Notes: generated by a model not told the origin, from the letters alone. DNA of 64,000 bases from Streptomyces sp. A1277 (GCF_004795015.1 NZ_SSBI01000012.1:87649-151648), one strand, 5' to 3'. Numbered from the stretch's first letter, positions 26,757 through 35,649 are shown. Numbers and translations: made by a program.

Positions 26757-27521
26757 ATGCTGCGGGTGCGCTTCACCTCCGACGACCTCGCGCGGGTCCG
26801 GGTGGCTCCCGGGCCGGACTTCCTCTGGGAGATCAGCAACAGCGTCCAGACACTCCAACGACGTGACGGCGAGCGGGAGTTCGGAGCCCGGGGGCGCTGG
26901 GTGCGGCCCCGGCTCTCCGGCAGCCCGCGCCTCCTCTCCCGCCTGCTGCCCCCGCGCGACTACTCGCCGGAGACCTTCCACATCGCCCAGCTGCTCCCCT
27001 GGATCGACGCCAACTTCCGTACGTACGCCGAATACGACGGCCGGGCCGTCTCCGGGTTCTCCATGGGCGGGTTCGGCGCGCTGAAGTACGCGGCCAAGTA
27101 CTACGGGCACTTCGCCTCCGTGAGCGCGCACTCCGGCCCGGCCAGCCTGCGGCGCGACGCCGGTCTGGTCACGCACTGGGCCAACGTCTCGTCGGCCGCG
27201 CTGGATCCGGCCGGCGGCTCGGTCTACGGCGTACCGCTGTGGGACGAGGCCCGGGTCAGCGCCGACAACCCGGTCCAGCGCATCGAGAGCTACCGCGACA
27301 AACGGGTCTTCCTGGTCGCCGGCACCAGCCCCGATCCGGTCAACTGGTTCGACCAGGTCAACGAGAACCAGGTACTCGCCGGACAGCGCGAGTTCCGGTA
27401 GCTGCTCGGGCAGGCCGGGATCGACCACGAGTGGCACGAGGAACCCGGCGGGCACTTCGTCCGTCCCGCCCTGTTCGCCCGCGACCTCGACGGAATCATC
27501 GGCAGGCTCCGCAAGGCGTAG
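26757..27521 (+). pseudogene. Chimeric pseudogene: regulator N-terminus fused to esterase C-terminus
   Basis: Residues 1 to about 62 (MLRVRFTSDDLARVRVAPGP to RLLSRLLPPRDY) match the start of a Streptomyces ArsR/winged-helix regulator family. From about residue 64 the frame becomes the second half of a PF00756-type esterase: LLPWIDANFRT, the nucleophile motif SGFSMGGFGALKYAAKYY, then HSGPASL. An in-frame TAG at 27399-27401 cuts it, but the same frame continues for 40 codons (LLGQAGIDHEWHEEPGGHF) to the expected esterase end at 27521. The esterase N-terminal half is missing, so this is a deletion-fusion remnant, although a ribosome site (GGGGGAG) precedes the ATG. Confidence 0.8.
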
Positions 27522-27544
27522 CGCGTACGCACACCGACCGGCAA

Positions 27545-27572
27545 GCCCCCTCGACCACCGTCGAGGGGGCTC
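27545..27572 (+). terminator. Hairpin terminator after the pseudogene
   Basis: AGCCCCCTCGAC pairs perfectly over 12 bp with GTCGAGGGGGCT around a CACC loop. It stands 24 bases past the relic's final stop, where the original esterase gene would have ended transcription. Confidence 0.85.
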
Positions 27573-27855
27573 GTCCGTGTCACGCCACCGCCCATCGCAC
27601 GCCATCGACCCGGAATCGGGCCCGGAAGAATCGGTCGCCCGTACGAGCGCTCATACCAGAGCGGGACGGATGGCGGGCAAGTTCCACAACTGCCCCTCGC
27701 GCCCTCGCACCTGACGACTACCGTGTGTGCCCGGTGATCAACGGTGGGCTCATATTCTCCGGGCCTGCCCGGCCGATGACTCCGAGAACGACCGACCACC
27801 GTAGGTGCCACCACATGAATGCAGATTCCTGGGGCCCCACGTACCGAGGACGCTG
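27573..27855. other. Intergenic region before the conservon
   Basis: This stretch must hold the conservon promoter, but I cannot assign -35 and -10 hexamers with confidence. In-frame ATGs at 27805 and 27814 could extend the kinase by 14-17 residues. I see no further gene or long repeat. Confidence 0.5.
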
Positions 27856-29769
27856 ATGTCTCAACTTCGCGCACCCGACGCGCGACCGGAACGACGAGAG
27901 GGCGGGCGGCACGGCCGACCGGGTGCCCGTTCCCACTCGGCCGCGGCCAGACCGCGCGCCGCCCGGCCGTCCCCCGAGGCGCGCATACGCCCCCAACTCC
28001 TGCGCACCGCCGTGCTGCCGGCCCTCGCCGTCGCCCTCGCCGGCGCCGCGGCCGTCATCTTCACCGCCCGCGCGGGCCACGCCCGCCCCTCCGGCGAACT
28101 ATGGATCGCGCTGGGCGCCGCCGGCGCGCTCGCCCTCGCCGCGATCCTCGCCGCCTTCCTGGCCGCCAACCGGGCCGCCACCACGGTCCTCGGCCGCTGC
28201 CTCGCGCTGCGCCGGACCAGCGCCCAGGGCCAGGCCGACCTGCAACGGGTGGTGGAACAGCTGCGCAACGGCGAGCCCGTGCCCATCAGGCGCGCCCCGC
28301 AGCAACCGGTCCCCGGCGGCGACCCCTTCGAACTGCTCGCCCAGGAGCTCGACCGCCAGCAGGAAGCGGCGGTGGCCGCCGTCGTGCACGCCTCCCGGCT
28401 CTCCGAGCACAGCGGCGACGACCAGAAGGTCGAGGTCTTCGTCAACCTCGCCCGCCGCCTCCAGTCGCTCGTGCACCGCGAGATCCAGCTCCTCGACGAG
28501 CTGGAGCACGAGGTCGAGGACCCGGACCTGCTCAAGGGCCTCTTCCACGTCGACCACCTGGCCACCCGCATCCGCCGCCACGCCGAGAACCTCGCCGTCC
28601 TCGGCGGCGCCGTCTCCCGCCGCCAGTGGAGCAATCCGGTCACCATGACCGAGGTGCTGCGCTCGGCGATCGCCGAGGTCGAGCAGTACCCGCGGGTCAA
28701 GCTCGTGCCCCCGATCGACGGCACCCTGCGCGGGCACGCCGTGGCCGACGTCATCCACCTGCTCGCCGAACTCGTCGAGAACGCCACCGTGTTCTCCGCC
28801 CCGCACACCCAGGTGCTGCTGCGCGCCCAGCACGTCACCGCCGGACTCGCCCTGGAGGTGGAGGACCGCGGACTCGGCATGCCGGGGGACGAGCAGAAGC
28901 GGATGAACGCCCTGCTCACCGACCCCGACCAGGTCAATGTCGCCCGCCTCCTCCAGGACGGCCGGATCGGGCTGTTCGTCGTGGCCTCGCTGGCCCGGCG
29001 GCACGGCATCGCCGTACGGCTCCAGAGCAACATCTACGGGGGCACCCAAGCGGTGCTCGTCCTGCCGCAGACCCTGCTCGGCGCCGACGACGACACCTCC
29101 GGCTCCACCCGCGAGGTGCCGGTCCCGCCCCCCGGGCCCGTACACCGCCCGCCACCGCAGGAAGACATCGCCGCGCCCCGCGACCCGGGCCCGGCGCCCG
29201 CCCCCGAGCCGGAGCGCCGCCCGTACGTCCCGAGCCAGCAGCCGCGGCCGCACCGGACCCCGCAGCAGACGCGCCGCAAGGACGAGGCCCCGCCGCTTCC
29301 CCCGCGCGCCGAACGCACGGACCGGCCGGCCCCCGCCGACGAGGCCCCGCAGGCGGGCGACCCGGAGGCCGACGCCGGGCCGTCGGCCCCACCGGAGACC
29401 ACCGCGGTCCGCGGCGCCATGGACCGGCCCCAGCTCCCCAAGCGCGCCAACCAGGAGCACCTGGTCCCACAGCTCAGGCAGGCGCCCGCGCCGAGGCCCG
29501 AGGACGAGCCCGTCCTGCACGACCCCGGTCTGGTGGCCGCCTTCCGGCGCGGCATCGACCTCGCCGAGGCCCGGGCCGAGTCCGAGGCCGAGCCGGACCC
29601 CGTACCGGACGCGCCGGCCGGTGCCCCCCGCACCACGACGGCCGCGCAGGTGGGGGCACCGCCCCGGCCGCTCCCCGTCCGGGGCGCGGCCGCACCCACG
29701 CAACCGCATGGCGCCGGGGCGTACCCCGGCGACCACGACCCACTCGCAGCGAACCCCACCAAGGAGTAG
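27856..29769 (+). CDS. cvnA: Conservon sensor kinase-like protein (CvnA type)
   Basis: The 637-aa membrane protein has two transmembrane helices at about 52-70 and 83-103 with a very short external loop. A helical region follows, then a histidine-kinase ATPase domain (LLAELVENATVFS as N box, VEDRGLGMPGDE as G1, DGRIGLFVVASLARRHG as G2). From about residue 415 a 220-residue Pro/Arg/Ala/Glu-rich tail is predicted to be disordered. No clear phospho-acceptor H box is seen, as is usual for these proteins. It heads a cvnABCD set thought to work like a bacterial GPCR-like switch. GAGGA precedes the chosen ATG. Confidence 0.92.
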   Translation: MSQLRAPDARPERREGGRHGRPGARSHSAAARPRAARPSPEARIRPQLLRTAVLPALAVALAGAAAVIFTARAGHARPSGELWIALGAAGALALAAILAAFLAANRAATTVLGRCLALRRTSAQGQADLQRVVEQLRNGEPVPIRRAPQQPVPGGDPFELLAQELDRQQEAAVAAVVHASRLSEHSGDDQKVEVFVNLARRLQSLVHREIQLLDELEHEVEDPDLLKGLFHVDHLATRIRRHAENLAVLGGAVSRRQWSNPVTMTEVLRSAIAEVEQYPRVKLVPPIDGTLRGHAVADVIHLLAELVENATVFSAPHTQVLLRAQHVTAGLALEVEDRGLGMPGDEQKRMNALLTDPDQVNVARLLQDGRIGLFVVASLARRHGIAVRLQSNIYGGTQAVLVLPQTLLGADDDTSGSTREVPVPPPGPVHRPPPQEDIAAPRDPGPAPAPEPERRPYVPSQQPRPHRTPQQTRRKDEAPPLPPRAERTDRPAPADEAPQAGDPEADAGPSAPPETTAVRGAMDRPQLPKRANQEHLVPQLRQAPAPRPEDEPVLHDPGLVAAFRRGIDLAEARAESEAEPDPVPDAPAGAPRTTTAAQVGAPPRPLPVRGAAAPTQPHGAGAYPGDHDPLAANPTKE

Positions 29770-29776
29770 ATGCACC

Positions 29777-30211
29777 ATGGCGACCGATATGCCGTCCGGT
29801 CAGGTCTCGGACCTCGACTGGCTGCTGAGCGGCCTGGTACAGCGCGTGCCGTACACCCGCAGCGCGGTCCTGCTCTCCGCCGACGGGCTGGTGAAATCCC
29901 TCCACGGCATGGACGCCGACAGCGCCGACCACATGGCGGCGCTGGCGGCCGGCCTGTACTCGCTGGGCCGCAGCGCCGGAGCCAGGTTCGGGGACAACGG
30001 GGAGGTCCGCCAGGTGGTCGTGGAGCTCGACTCGACGCTCCTGTTCGTCGCCACCGCGGGATCCGGGACGTGTCTGGCCGTGCTCGCCGGACGCAACGCC
30101 GACGCCGCCGTGCTCGGCTACGAGATGACCATGCTGGTCAAGAGCGTCCGGCCGTATCTCATGACCCCGGTGAGACAGGCGGCCGGGATGCCGGGCGCCG
30201 CGGGGCTGTGA
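29777..30211 (+). CDS. cvnB: Conservon roadblock/LC7 protein (CvnB type)
   Basis: The 144-aa roadblock/LC7-domain protein (DLDWLLSGLVQRVPYTRSAVLLSADGL, VVVELDSTLLFVATAG) is of the MglB/dynein light chain type. Such proteins act as GTPase-activating or scaffolding partners, so it probably works with the GTPase two genes on. It begins seven bases after the cvnA stop, with AAGGAG in the end of cvnA serving as ribosome site. Cytoplasmic, likely a homodimer. Confidence 0.94.
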   Translation: MATDMPSGQVSDLDWLLSGLVQRVPYTRSAVLLSADGLVKSLHGMDADSADHMAALAAGLYSLGRSAGARFGDNGEVRQVVVELDSTLLFVATAGSGTCLAVLAGRNADAAVLGYEMTMLVKSVRPYLMTPVRQAAGMPGAAGL

Positions 30212-30213
30212 GC

Positions 30214-30585
30214 ATGGCGGTCACCCAGGACGGGCCGCTGCTCGACGACGCGGCGGGCCGTCTCATCCGCCCCTACACGGTGAGCAACGGGCGTACCCGC
30301 CCCACGGCCGTGCTCGACCTGCTGTCCCTGGTGATGGCCACCGGGACCGTTCCGCAGACCCACCTCGGCCCCGAGCACTCGGTGGCGCTGGGGCTGTGCG
30401 AGGGGCCCACGTCGGTGGCCGAGATCGCAGCACACCTGAGGCTGCCCGCCGTCGTGACCAAGGTCCTCCTCTCGGACCTGGTCGACTGCGGCGCCGTCAC
30501 CGCCCACGCGCCCGCCTTCCATGACACGCCCACCGACCGACATCTGCTGGAGGCAGTGCTCGATGGCTTACGACGACAGCTCTGA
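30214..30585 (+). CDS. cvnC: Conservon DUF742 protein (CvnC type)
   Basis: The 123-aa DUF742 protein has a winged-helix-like core: RLIRPYTVSNGRTRPT, GPTSVAEIAAHLRLPAVVTKVLLSDLVDCGAV. It is a constant member of conservons; its biochemical role is not established, though the fold suggests DNA or protein binding. An in-frame GTG at 30208 overlaps the cvnB stop as GTGA and is an equally plausible start, adding two residues. Its 3' end overlaps the GTPase gene by 23 bases. Confidence 0.93.
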   Translation: MAVTQDGPLLDDAAGRLIRPYTVSNGRTRPTAVLDLLSLVMATGTVPQTHLGPEHSVALGLCEGPTSVAEIAAHLRLPAVVTKVLLSDLVDCGAVTAHAPAFHDTPTDRHLLEAVLDGLRRQL

Positions 30586-31297
30586 CGGCTACGGCCACCC
30601 GGACGGCTCCGGTTACGGCTACGGCTACGCGGACGACGCCTCCGGCAACGGGAACGCGCACGACTCCGGCGTCTCCGGCTACACCGAGGCACCCGCCGCG
30701 CCCGAGGGCTTCCCCGTCGCGCTCAAGGTGCTGGTGGCGGGCGGTTTCGGCGTCGGCAAGACGACGTTCGTCGGCGCCGTCAGCGAGATCGCGCCCTTGA
30801 GCACCGAAGAGCTGCTGACGCAGGCCAGTGCGGCGACCGACAGCCTGGAGGGCGTCGAGTCCAAGACCTCCACCACCGTGGCGATGGACTTCGGCCGCAT
30901 CACGCTGGACGAACAGCACGTGCTCTACCTGTTCGGCACACCGGGCCAGGAACGCTTCTGGTTCATGTGGGACGAGCTCTCGCAGGGCGCGCTGGGAGCG
31001 GTGGTGATCGCCGACACACGGAGACTGGAGGAGTGCTTCGCGGCCGTCGACTTCTTCGAACGGCGCGGCATCGGATTCATCGTCGCCGTCAACGAGTTCG
31101 ACGGCGCCTTCCGCTACGGCCCCGAGGAGGTACGGGCCGCGCTCGACCTGGCCCCCGCGGTGCCGGTCGTCCTGTGCGACGCCCGGATCGCCAGCTCCGG
31201 CACCGGCACGCTCGTCACCCTCGTCCAGCACCTCATCAACGCCACCGACGAGGGCGCGCCGCTCCCCGGCTACGCCGGCCTCGGGGTCCGGCCGTGA
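30563..31297 (+). CDS. cvnD: Conservon small GTPase (CvnD type)
   Basis: The 244-aa Ras-like GTP-binding protein has its P-loop GGFGVGKT at 60-67, G3 GTPGQE at 125-130, and G4 as NEFD rather than NKxD, the usual variant for this family. The first 45 or so residues form a Tyr/Gly/Asp/Ser-rich tail that is longer than I expect for a conservon GTPase and looks disordered. GGAGG is nine bases before the ATG. It should switch between GDP and GTP states under control of CvnA and CvnB. Confidence 0.94.
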   Translation: MAYDDSSDGYGHPDGSGYGYGYADDASGNGNAHDSGVSGYTEAPAAPEGFPVALKVLVAGGFGVGKTTFVGAVSEIAPLSTEELLTQASAATDSLEGVESKTSTTVAMDFGRITLDEQHVLYLFGTPGQERFWFMWDELSQGALGAVVIADTRRLEECFAAVDFFERRGIGFIVAVNEFDGAFRYGPEEVRAALDLAPAVPVVLCDARIASSGTGTLVTLVQHLINATDEGAPLPGYAGLGVRP

Positions 31298-31881
31298 TCC
31301 CGCACGCCGCCGGACGGCTGCTGCTCACTCCCGTGGACGGCGAGGCGCCCGTCCGCACCCAGCGGCTGCGCAGCCTCGGCCTCGGCGAGCGGGCCGACGC
31401 CTCGTTCGACAACTTCGACGCCTTCGCCGACAGGGTGGCCGAAGTGACGGACGTGCCGTTCTCGATGGTCAACTTCATCGACGGGAACCGCCAGTTCTAC
31501 GCGGGGCTGCACACCCCCGCCGGTACCCGCAAGGGATCGGACCTGGGAGCCACGGCGGCGAGCAGCGGCCGCAGCGGCCGGTACGTGGCCCTCGACCACG
31601 GCTACTGCCCGCACGTGGTCGTCCGGCGCAAGGCACTGGTCCTGGAGGACGTCTGCGACTACCCCAGATTCGCCGGGAACCCGGTCGTGGACGACATAGG
31701 CATCCGCTCCTATCTGGGGGCGCCGCTGATCGACCGCACCGGGATCGCGCTGGGGGCCGTCTGCGCGGTGGACACCGTGCCCCGCCCGTGGGGGAGGGCC
31801 GGACTCGACACCATCAAGTCCCTGGCGCAGGAGCTCGTCGGCCACCTCCACCGGAGGGAGGACGACACCTTCGGCTTCTGA
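31294..31881 (+). CDS. GAF-domain protein, fifth gene of the conservon
   Basis: The 195-aa protein is mostly one GAF domain (FADRVAEVTDVPFSMVNFIDGNRQFY, YCPHVVVRRKALVLEDVCDYPRFAGNP, IRSYLGAPLIDRTGIALGAVCAVDT). GAF domains bind small molecules, haem or chromophores. Its GTG overlaps the cvnD stop as GTGA, so it is translationally coupled and probably part of the same signalling unit. Several conservons carry a cytochrome P450 at this place instead, so a GAF protein here may act as sensor or output. Confidence 0.88.
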   Translation: MIPHAAGRLLLTPVDGEAPVRTQRLRSLGLGERADASFDNFDAFADRVAEVTDVPFSMVNFIDGNRQFYAGLHTPAGTRKGSDLGATAASSGRSGRYVALDHGYCPHVVVRRKALVLEDVCDYPRFAGNPVVDDIGIRSYLGAPLIDRTGIALGAVCAVDTVPRPWGRAGLDTIKSLAQELVGHLHRREDDTFGF

Positions 31882-31942
31882 CGCCGCTCACACCTCGACC
31901 GTCCGGCCGTCCAGGAAGGCCGGCGCCGACAAGGGAGTCCTC

Positions 31943-32558
31943 ATGACCGCAGTACGTGATCTCCACGTAGTCCTCGGCGCCGGCCCCGCCGGCACCGCGC
32001 TCGCCGCGGAGCTCGCCCGCCGGGGCCACCAGGTCCGCCTGGTGGACCGGGCGGGCAGTGGCGACGCCCCGGCGGGCGTCCGGCGGTTCGCCGCCGACGT
32101 GTCGACCGCCGACGGGCACGGGCCGCGCTCGACGGGGTGGCGGTCGCCTACCACTGCCTGAACGTCGGCCATCACCTCCAGGTCGAGGTCATGCCGCGCA
32201 TCCAGCGGGCCGTCCTCGCGGCGGCCGAAGCGGCCGGCGCACGGCTCGTCGTCCTCGACACCGCCGCGTGTGGCACCTGCCCACGGCGCCCGCGCTCACC
32301 ACCCGCCGGATCCTGGACCTGGTGGCCGAGCGCGTCGGCCGCCCCCTGCACCTGACCGTCGTCGCGCAGCCGCGCCCGTTCGGACCGTTCGACGAGGTGT
32401 TCATGGCCGAGTACGCCGAGATGTTCTACCAGCACACGGAGGCGCAGATCGTCGACTCCTCGGCCATCGCGAAGGCGCACGGCCTGGTCCCGAACCCGAT
32501 GCCGGCCGCCATCGACGCCACGCTCGCGTGGTACGGAGGACTGCTCGCCGCGCACTGA
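31943..32558 (+). pseudogene. Decayed NAD-dependent epimerase/dehydratase gene
   Basis: The opening frame from an ATG at 31943 gives a Rossmann start (LHVVLGAGPAGTALAAELARRGH) and fails after about 72 codons. A second frame continues with AYHCLNVGHHLQVEVMPRIQ and VVLDTAACG. A third resumes at VWHLPTAPALTTRRILDLV and runs to FMAEYAEMFYQHTEAQIVDSS and the stop at 32558. Two frame changes and the missing central part (the active-site YxxxK region, perhaps 100 residues) mark an inactivated gene. Sequencing error cannot explain the missing segment. Confidence 0.85.
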
Positions 32559-32577
32559 GCCCGCCGGGCGCTCCGCC

Positions 32578-33480
32578 CTAACGGCCCAGGAACCCGCCGA
32601 TCCGCTCGCGGAGTCCCTGCGGGTCCAGGCCGTGGGCGGCGAGGTGCTCGTCCATCCGCCCGTACCTGCGCAGCTCCTCGCGCGCCACGCCGAGCCCCAG
32701 AATCCGGTGTGGGAGCGAGGCCAGCGCGTCGTTGGCCGCCGCCGTGGAGGTGCCCGCCAGGTAGGGCTCGACGACCACCACATCGGCGGTCGGCCGGTCA
32801 CCCACCGCCCGGCGCAGGCCCTCCCCGTCGAACGGGCGCACCGTGGTCGCGTACAGCACGGTGACATCGAGCCCCTGAGTTGCGGCCAGGACGTTGTCGA
32901 GCATCGGCCCTACAGCGACGACCACACCCTCCGCCCCCTCGCGCACGGTGCTGAACCCGCCCGCCCCGCCGACCGGACGCGCCGACCGGTTCGACTGCAC
33001 CGAGAGCCGCACGTACACCCGCCCCTCCCCGGCGGCGGCCTCCCGCAGCAGCGCCTCGGCCTCGTCGGGATGGCCCGGCACATGCACCGTCCAGCCGTCC
33101 AGCGTGTCCATGAGCGCCACGTCCCCCGGCGCCATATGGGTGAACCCGCCGGCCGGCCAGTCGTACGAGCCGCCCGCGCTGACCAGCACCCCGCCGACCC
33201 CCTGGTGCCCGAAGTCCAGCTTCACCTGCTCGAACGGCCGCTCCACCAGGAAGCTCGCGAAGGTGTGCACGATCGGCCGCATGCCGGTGAGGGCCATGCC
33301 CGCCCCGGCCCCGACGAGCAGCTGCTCCCGGATGCCGACGTTGACGACCCGGTCCGGATGGTCCCGCTCGGCGCGGACGAAGCCGTCCCGGCTGATCTCG
33401 GCCAGCACGAGCGCGAGGCGCGGGTCCTCGTCGAGCAGGCGCGTGGTGGTGGCGATGAAACGGTCACGCATGGTGTCCAT
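32578..33480 (-). CDS. Transketolase, C-terminal subunit
   Basis: The 300-aa pyrimidine-binding and C-terminal half of a split transketolase carries NVGIREQLLVGAGAGMALTGMRPIVHTF with the catalytic Glu, and GGFTHMAPGDVALMD. It pairs with the N-terminal subunit gene 47 bp upstream to form one ThDP enzyme moving two-carbon units between sugar phosphates. I start at the ATG at 33480, preceded by GAGGAAG; a longer in-frame extension lacks one. Split transketolases outside the pentose pathway often serve specialised sugar routes, so the substrate is open. Confidence 0.9.
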   Translation of the reverse strand: MDTMRDRFIATTTRLLDEDPRLALVLAEISRDGFVRAERDHPDRVVNVGIREQLLVGAGAGMALTGMRPIVHTFASFLVERPFEQVKLDFGHQGVGGVLVSAGGSYDWPAGGFTHMAPGDVALMDTLDGWTVHVPGHPDEAEALLREAAAGEGRVYVRLSVQSNRSARPVGGAGGFSTVREGAEGVVVAVGPMLDNVLAATQGLDVTVLYATTVRPFDGEGLRRAVGDRPTADVVVVEPYLAGTSTAAANDALASLPHRILGLGVAREELRRYGRMDEHLAAHGLDPQGLRERIGGFLGR

Positions 33481-33527
33481 GGGGGAGCTTCCTCTTCCTC
33501 TTGTATGCGGTCCGCGGTCGGGGGTGC

Positions 33528-34229
33528 TCACTGCTTGGGGGCGACGCGGGCGACGACGGCCCGGGGCCGGCCGGGGTGCGGCGCGGTGAAGGCCGCGTAC
33601 AGCGCCTCGTGGTCCCGCCCGTCCACGGAGCCGACCGACCAGCCCGCCGTCGCGAACCGGTCGGCGATGCCGCCGGGGCGGCCGTAGGACGCCGACGCGT
33701 TGTCGATCACGACGGTGTGCAGCTGCTCCAGCCCGGCCGGCCCGGCGAAGGCGATGGCCTCGTGATTGCTGCCCTCATCAAGCTCCGCGTCCCCGGTGAG
33801 CACCCACACCCGCGGCCCGGTCAGCCCCTGCGCCCGCAGCCCCAGCACGCTTCCGACGGCCAGCGGCAGCCCGTGCCCCAGCGACCCGCTGCCGATCTCG
33901 GCCCCGGGCACGAGCATCCGGTCCGGGTGGTGCCCGAGCGGCGAGTCGTACGCTCCGAAGCCGGTCAGCAACTCCTCGCCGAAGAATCCGTGCGCGGCGA
34001 GGACCGCGTAGTACGCCATCGGCCCGTGCCCCTTGGACAGCAGGAAACGGTCCCGCCCCGGATCGTCCACGGCCTCCGGCGTCACCCGCAGCACCCGGTC
34101 GTACAGCACCCACAGGGCGTCCAGGGTCGAGGTGGCGGCGGGCCCGTGCTTCTCGTCGCCGGTCATCAGGCTCATCAGCCGGGGCAGATCGCGGTAGGCG
34201 GGCCCCGGCACGGCAGTCGTCTGTGTCAT
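33528..34229 (-). CDS. Transketolase, N-terminal subunit
   Basis: The 233-aa ThDP-binding half of a split transketolase has LSKGHGPMAYYAVLAAHGF, GSLGHGLPLAVG, and the cofactor motif running from GDAELDEG to VIDN. The ATG at 34229 is chosen over one 21 bases upstream because the protein sequence becomes conserved-like there. No good ribosome site is present, and the upstream dyad ends within about 10 bases, so the message may be leaderless. It is the first gene of a two-gene unit. Confidence 0.88.
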   Translation of the reverse strand: MTQTTAVPGPAYRDLPRLMSLMTGDEKHGPAATSTLDALWVLYDRVLRVTPEAVDDPGRDRFLLSKGHGPMAYYAVLAAHGFFGEELLTGFGAYDSPLGHHPDRMLVPGAEIGSGSLGHGLPLAVGSVLGLRAQGLTGPRVWVLTGDAELDEGSNHEAIAFAGPAGLEQLHTVVIDNASASYGRPGGIADRFATAGWSVGSVDGRDHEALYAAFTAPHPGRPRAVVARVAPKQ

Positions 34230-34237
34230 GCGTCCAG

Positions 34238-34265
34238 CGTTGAACATCAAGCTAGGTTGAGGTCA
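34238..34265 (-). promoter_or_regulatory. MerR-type promoter candidate of the split transketolase
   Basis: Read on the minus strand, TTGACC (a good -35) is followed by an imperfect dyad, CCTCAACC and CTTGATG, in the spacer. Dyads inside a long 18-20 bp spacer are the hallmark of MerR/SoxR-family activation. The transketolase ATG is so close that the transcript would be leaderless or nearly so. No MerR gene is seen in the window. Confidence 0.4.
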
Positions 34266-34354
34266 AGCACCGAAAGGGTTCGTGACCACCCGATGAAGTG
34301 CGGTATTGTTCTCATGCGCGTTCGGCCAGGGGGAAACCCCAGGTCAGGCGGCAT

Positions 34355-34428
<74 letters not shown>

Positions 34429-34443
34429 CTGGAGACAGTCGTG

Positions 34444-34487
34444 GATCAGGGGCCGGTTTCGGAGAAATCCGAAACCGGCCCCTGATC
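34444..34487 (+). terminator. Terminator of the tRNA-Pro gene
   Basis: A perfect 20-bp stem (arms 34444-34463 and 34468-34487) closes on a GAAA tetraloop and is followed by GTTTT. It begins 16 bases after the tRNA and is the strongest hairpin in the window; it also stands downstream of the convergent iolG gene. Confidence 0.93.
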
Positions 34488-34536
34488 GTTTTCACGGTCT
34501 TACGGGCTCGCTCGTCCTTGGCGCGGGGTGTGCCGC

Positions 34537-35562
34537 TCAGGCCCGCCGGTTGCCGAGGGCGTGGGGCCGCGCGGGTGCGGAGACCGCGACGGGGCGGCCC
34601 TCGGCCCGGGAGCGGGTGGCGGCTTCGGCCACGGCCAGTGCGGCGCGGGCGTCCTCGCCGGTGCACGGGCTGGGACGGGTGCCTGCCACGACCTCGGTGA
34701 ATGCGGTGAGTTCGGCGCGGTAGGCGTCCTGGAAGCGCTCCATGAAGCCCGGGTACGGGGTGCCGGCCGGCCAGGTCGTCCCCTCGGCAGAGGTCAGTGG
34801 GGCCTGCTCGGTCAGGCCGGCGACGATGGTCCCCTCGGAACCGCAGACCTCCAGGCGTACGTCGTAGCCCGCGCCGTTGTAGCGGGTGGCGGTGCAGGTG
34901 GCCAGGGTGCCGTCGTCCAGGGTGAGTACGGAGACGGCGGTGTCGACGTCCTGGGCGGCGGCGAAGAACTCCTCGCCGCGGTTGGCGCCGGTCGCGTAGA
35001 CCTCGGTGATCTCGCGGCCGGTCACCCAGCGGACGATGTCGTAGTCGTGGACGGAGCAGTCGCGGAAGATCCCGCCGGAGCCGGGGATGTAGCCGGGGTG
35101 CGGGGGAGCCGGGTCGGACGTGCAGGCCCGCAGGGTGTGGGTCCAGCCGAGCCGGCCGGCCACGACGGCCTCGCGCGCCGCCCGGTAGCCGCCATCGAAA
35201 CGGCGCTGGAAGCCGATCTGCAGGGGGACGTCGGAGCCCTCCAGCGCGGACAGCACCCGGTCCGTCTCGTCCAGGGTGGAGGCGACCGGCTTCTCGCAGA
35301 AGGCGGGCAGCCCCGCACGGTGGGCGGCGAGGATCAGTTCCGCGTGGGAGCCGGTGGGTGCCGTAATGACGATTCCGTCCAGTCCGGCGCCGAGCAGCGC
35401 GTCGAGCCCGTCGGCGCACTCCGCCCCGACGCGTTCCGCCACGGTGCGGGCGGAGCGTGTGTCGGGATCATGGAGGATCAGGCCGGTTACGGCCGGCAGA
35501 GCGGCCAGCGTCGAGGCGTGGAACGCGCCGATACGGCCCGTACCGATGAGTCCAATGCGCAT
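34537..35562 (-). CDS. iolG: myo-Inositol 2-dehydrogenase (Gfo/Idh/MocA family)
   Basis: This 341-aa NAD-dependent oxidoreductase has a Rossmann start (IGLIGTGRIGAFHA), the catalytic Lys91 in CEKPVA, and SVHDYDIVRW with the conserved Asp. IolG oxidises myo-inositol to scyllo-inosose, the first step of inositol catabolism; the rest of the pathway lies at 50-57 kb. It is divergent from the GntR/UTRA regulator gene, and the shared 168-bp region holds a TGTT-CA-GACA site. Other inositol isomers or a related sugar are possible substrates. Confidence 0.88.
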   Translation of the reverse strand: MRIGLIGTGRIGAFHASTLAALPAVTGLILHDPDTRSARTVAERVGAECADGLDALLGAGLDGIVITAPTGSHAELILAAHRAGLPAFCEKPVASTLDETDRVLSALEGSDVPLQIGFQRRFDGGYRAAREAVVAGRLGWTHTLRACTSDPAPPHPGYIPGSGGIFRDCSVHDYDIVRWVTGREITEVYATGANRGEEFFAAAQDVDTAVSVLTLDDGTLATCTATRYNGAGYDVRLEVCGSEGTIVAGLTEQAPLTSAEGTTWPAGTPYPGFMERFQDAYRAELTAFTEVVAGTRPSPCTGEDARAALAVAEAATRSRAEGRPVAVSAPARPHALGNRRA

Positions 35563-35649
35563 GTGCCGAACCTTTCGTGCGGGCGGGGAGCGAGCCGGAG
35601 GCGGCCCAGCTGTTTTTCTATCCCCTGAGGAAGCAAAAGGGCAAGAGTT

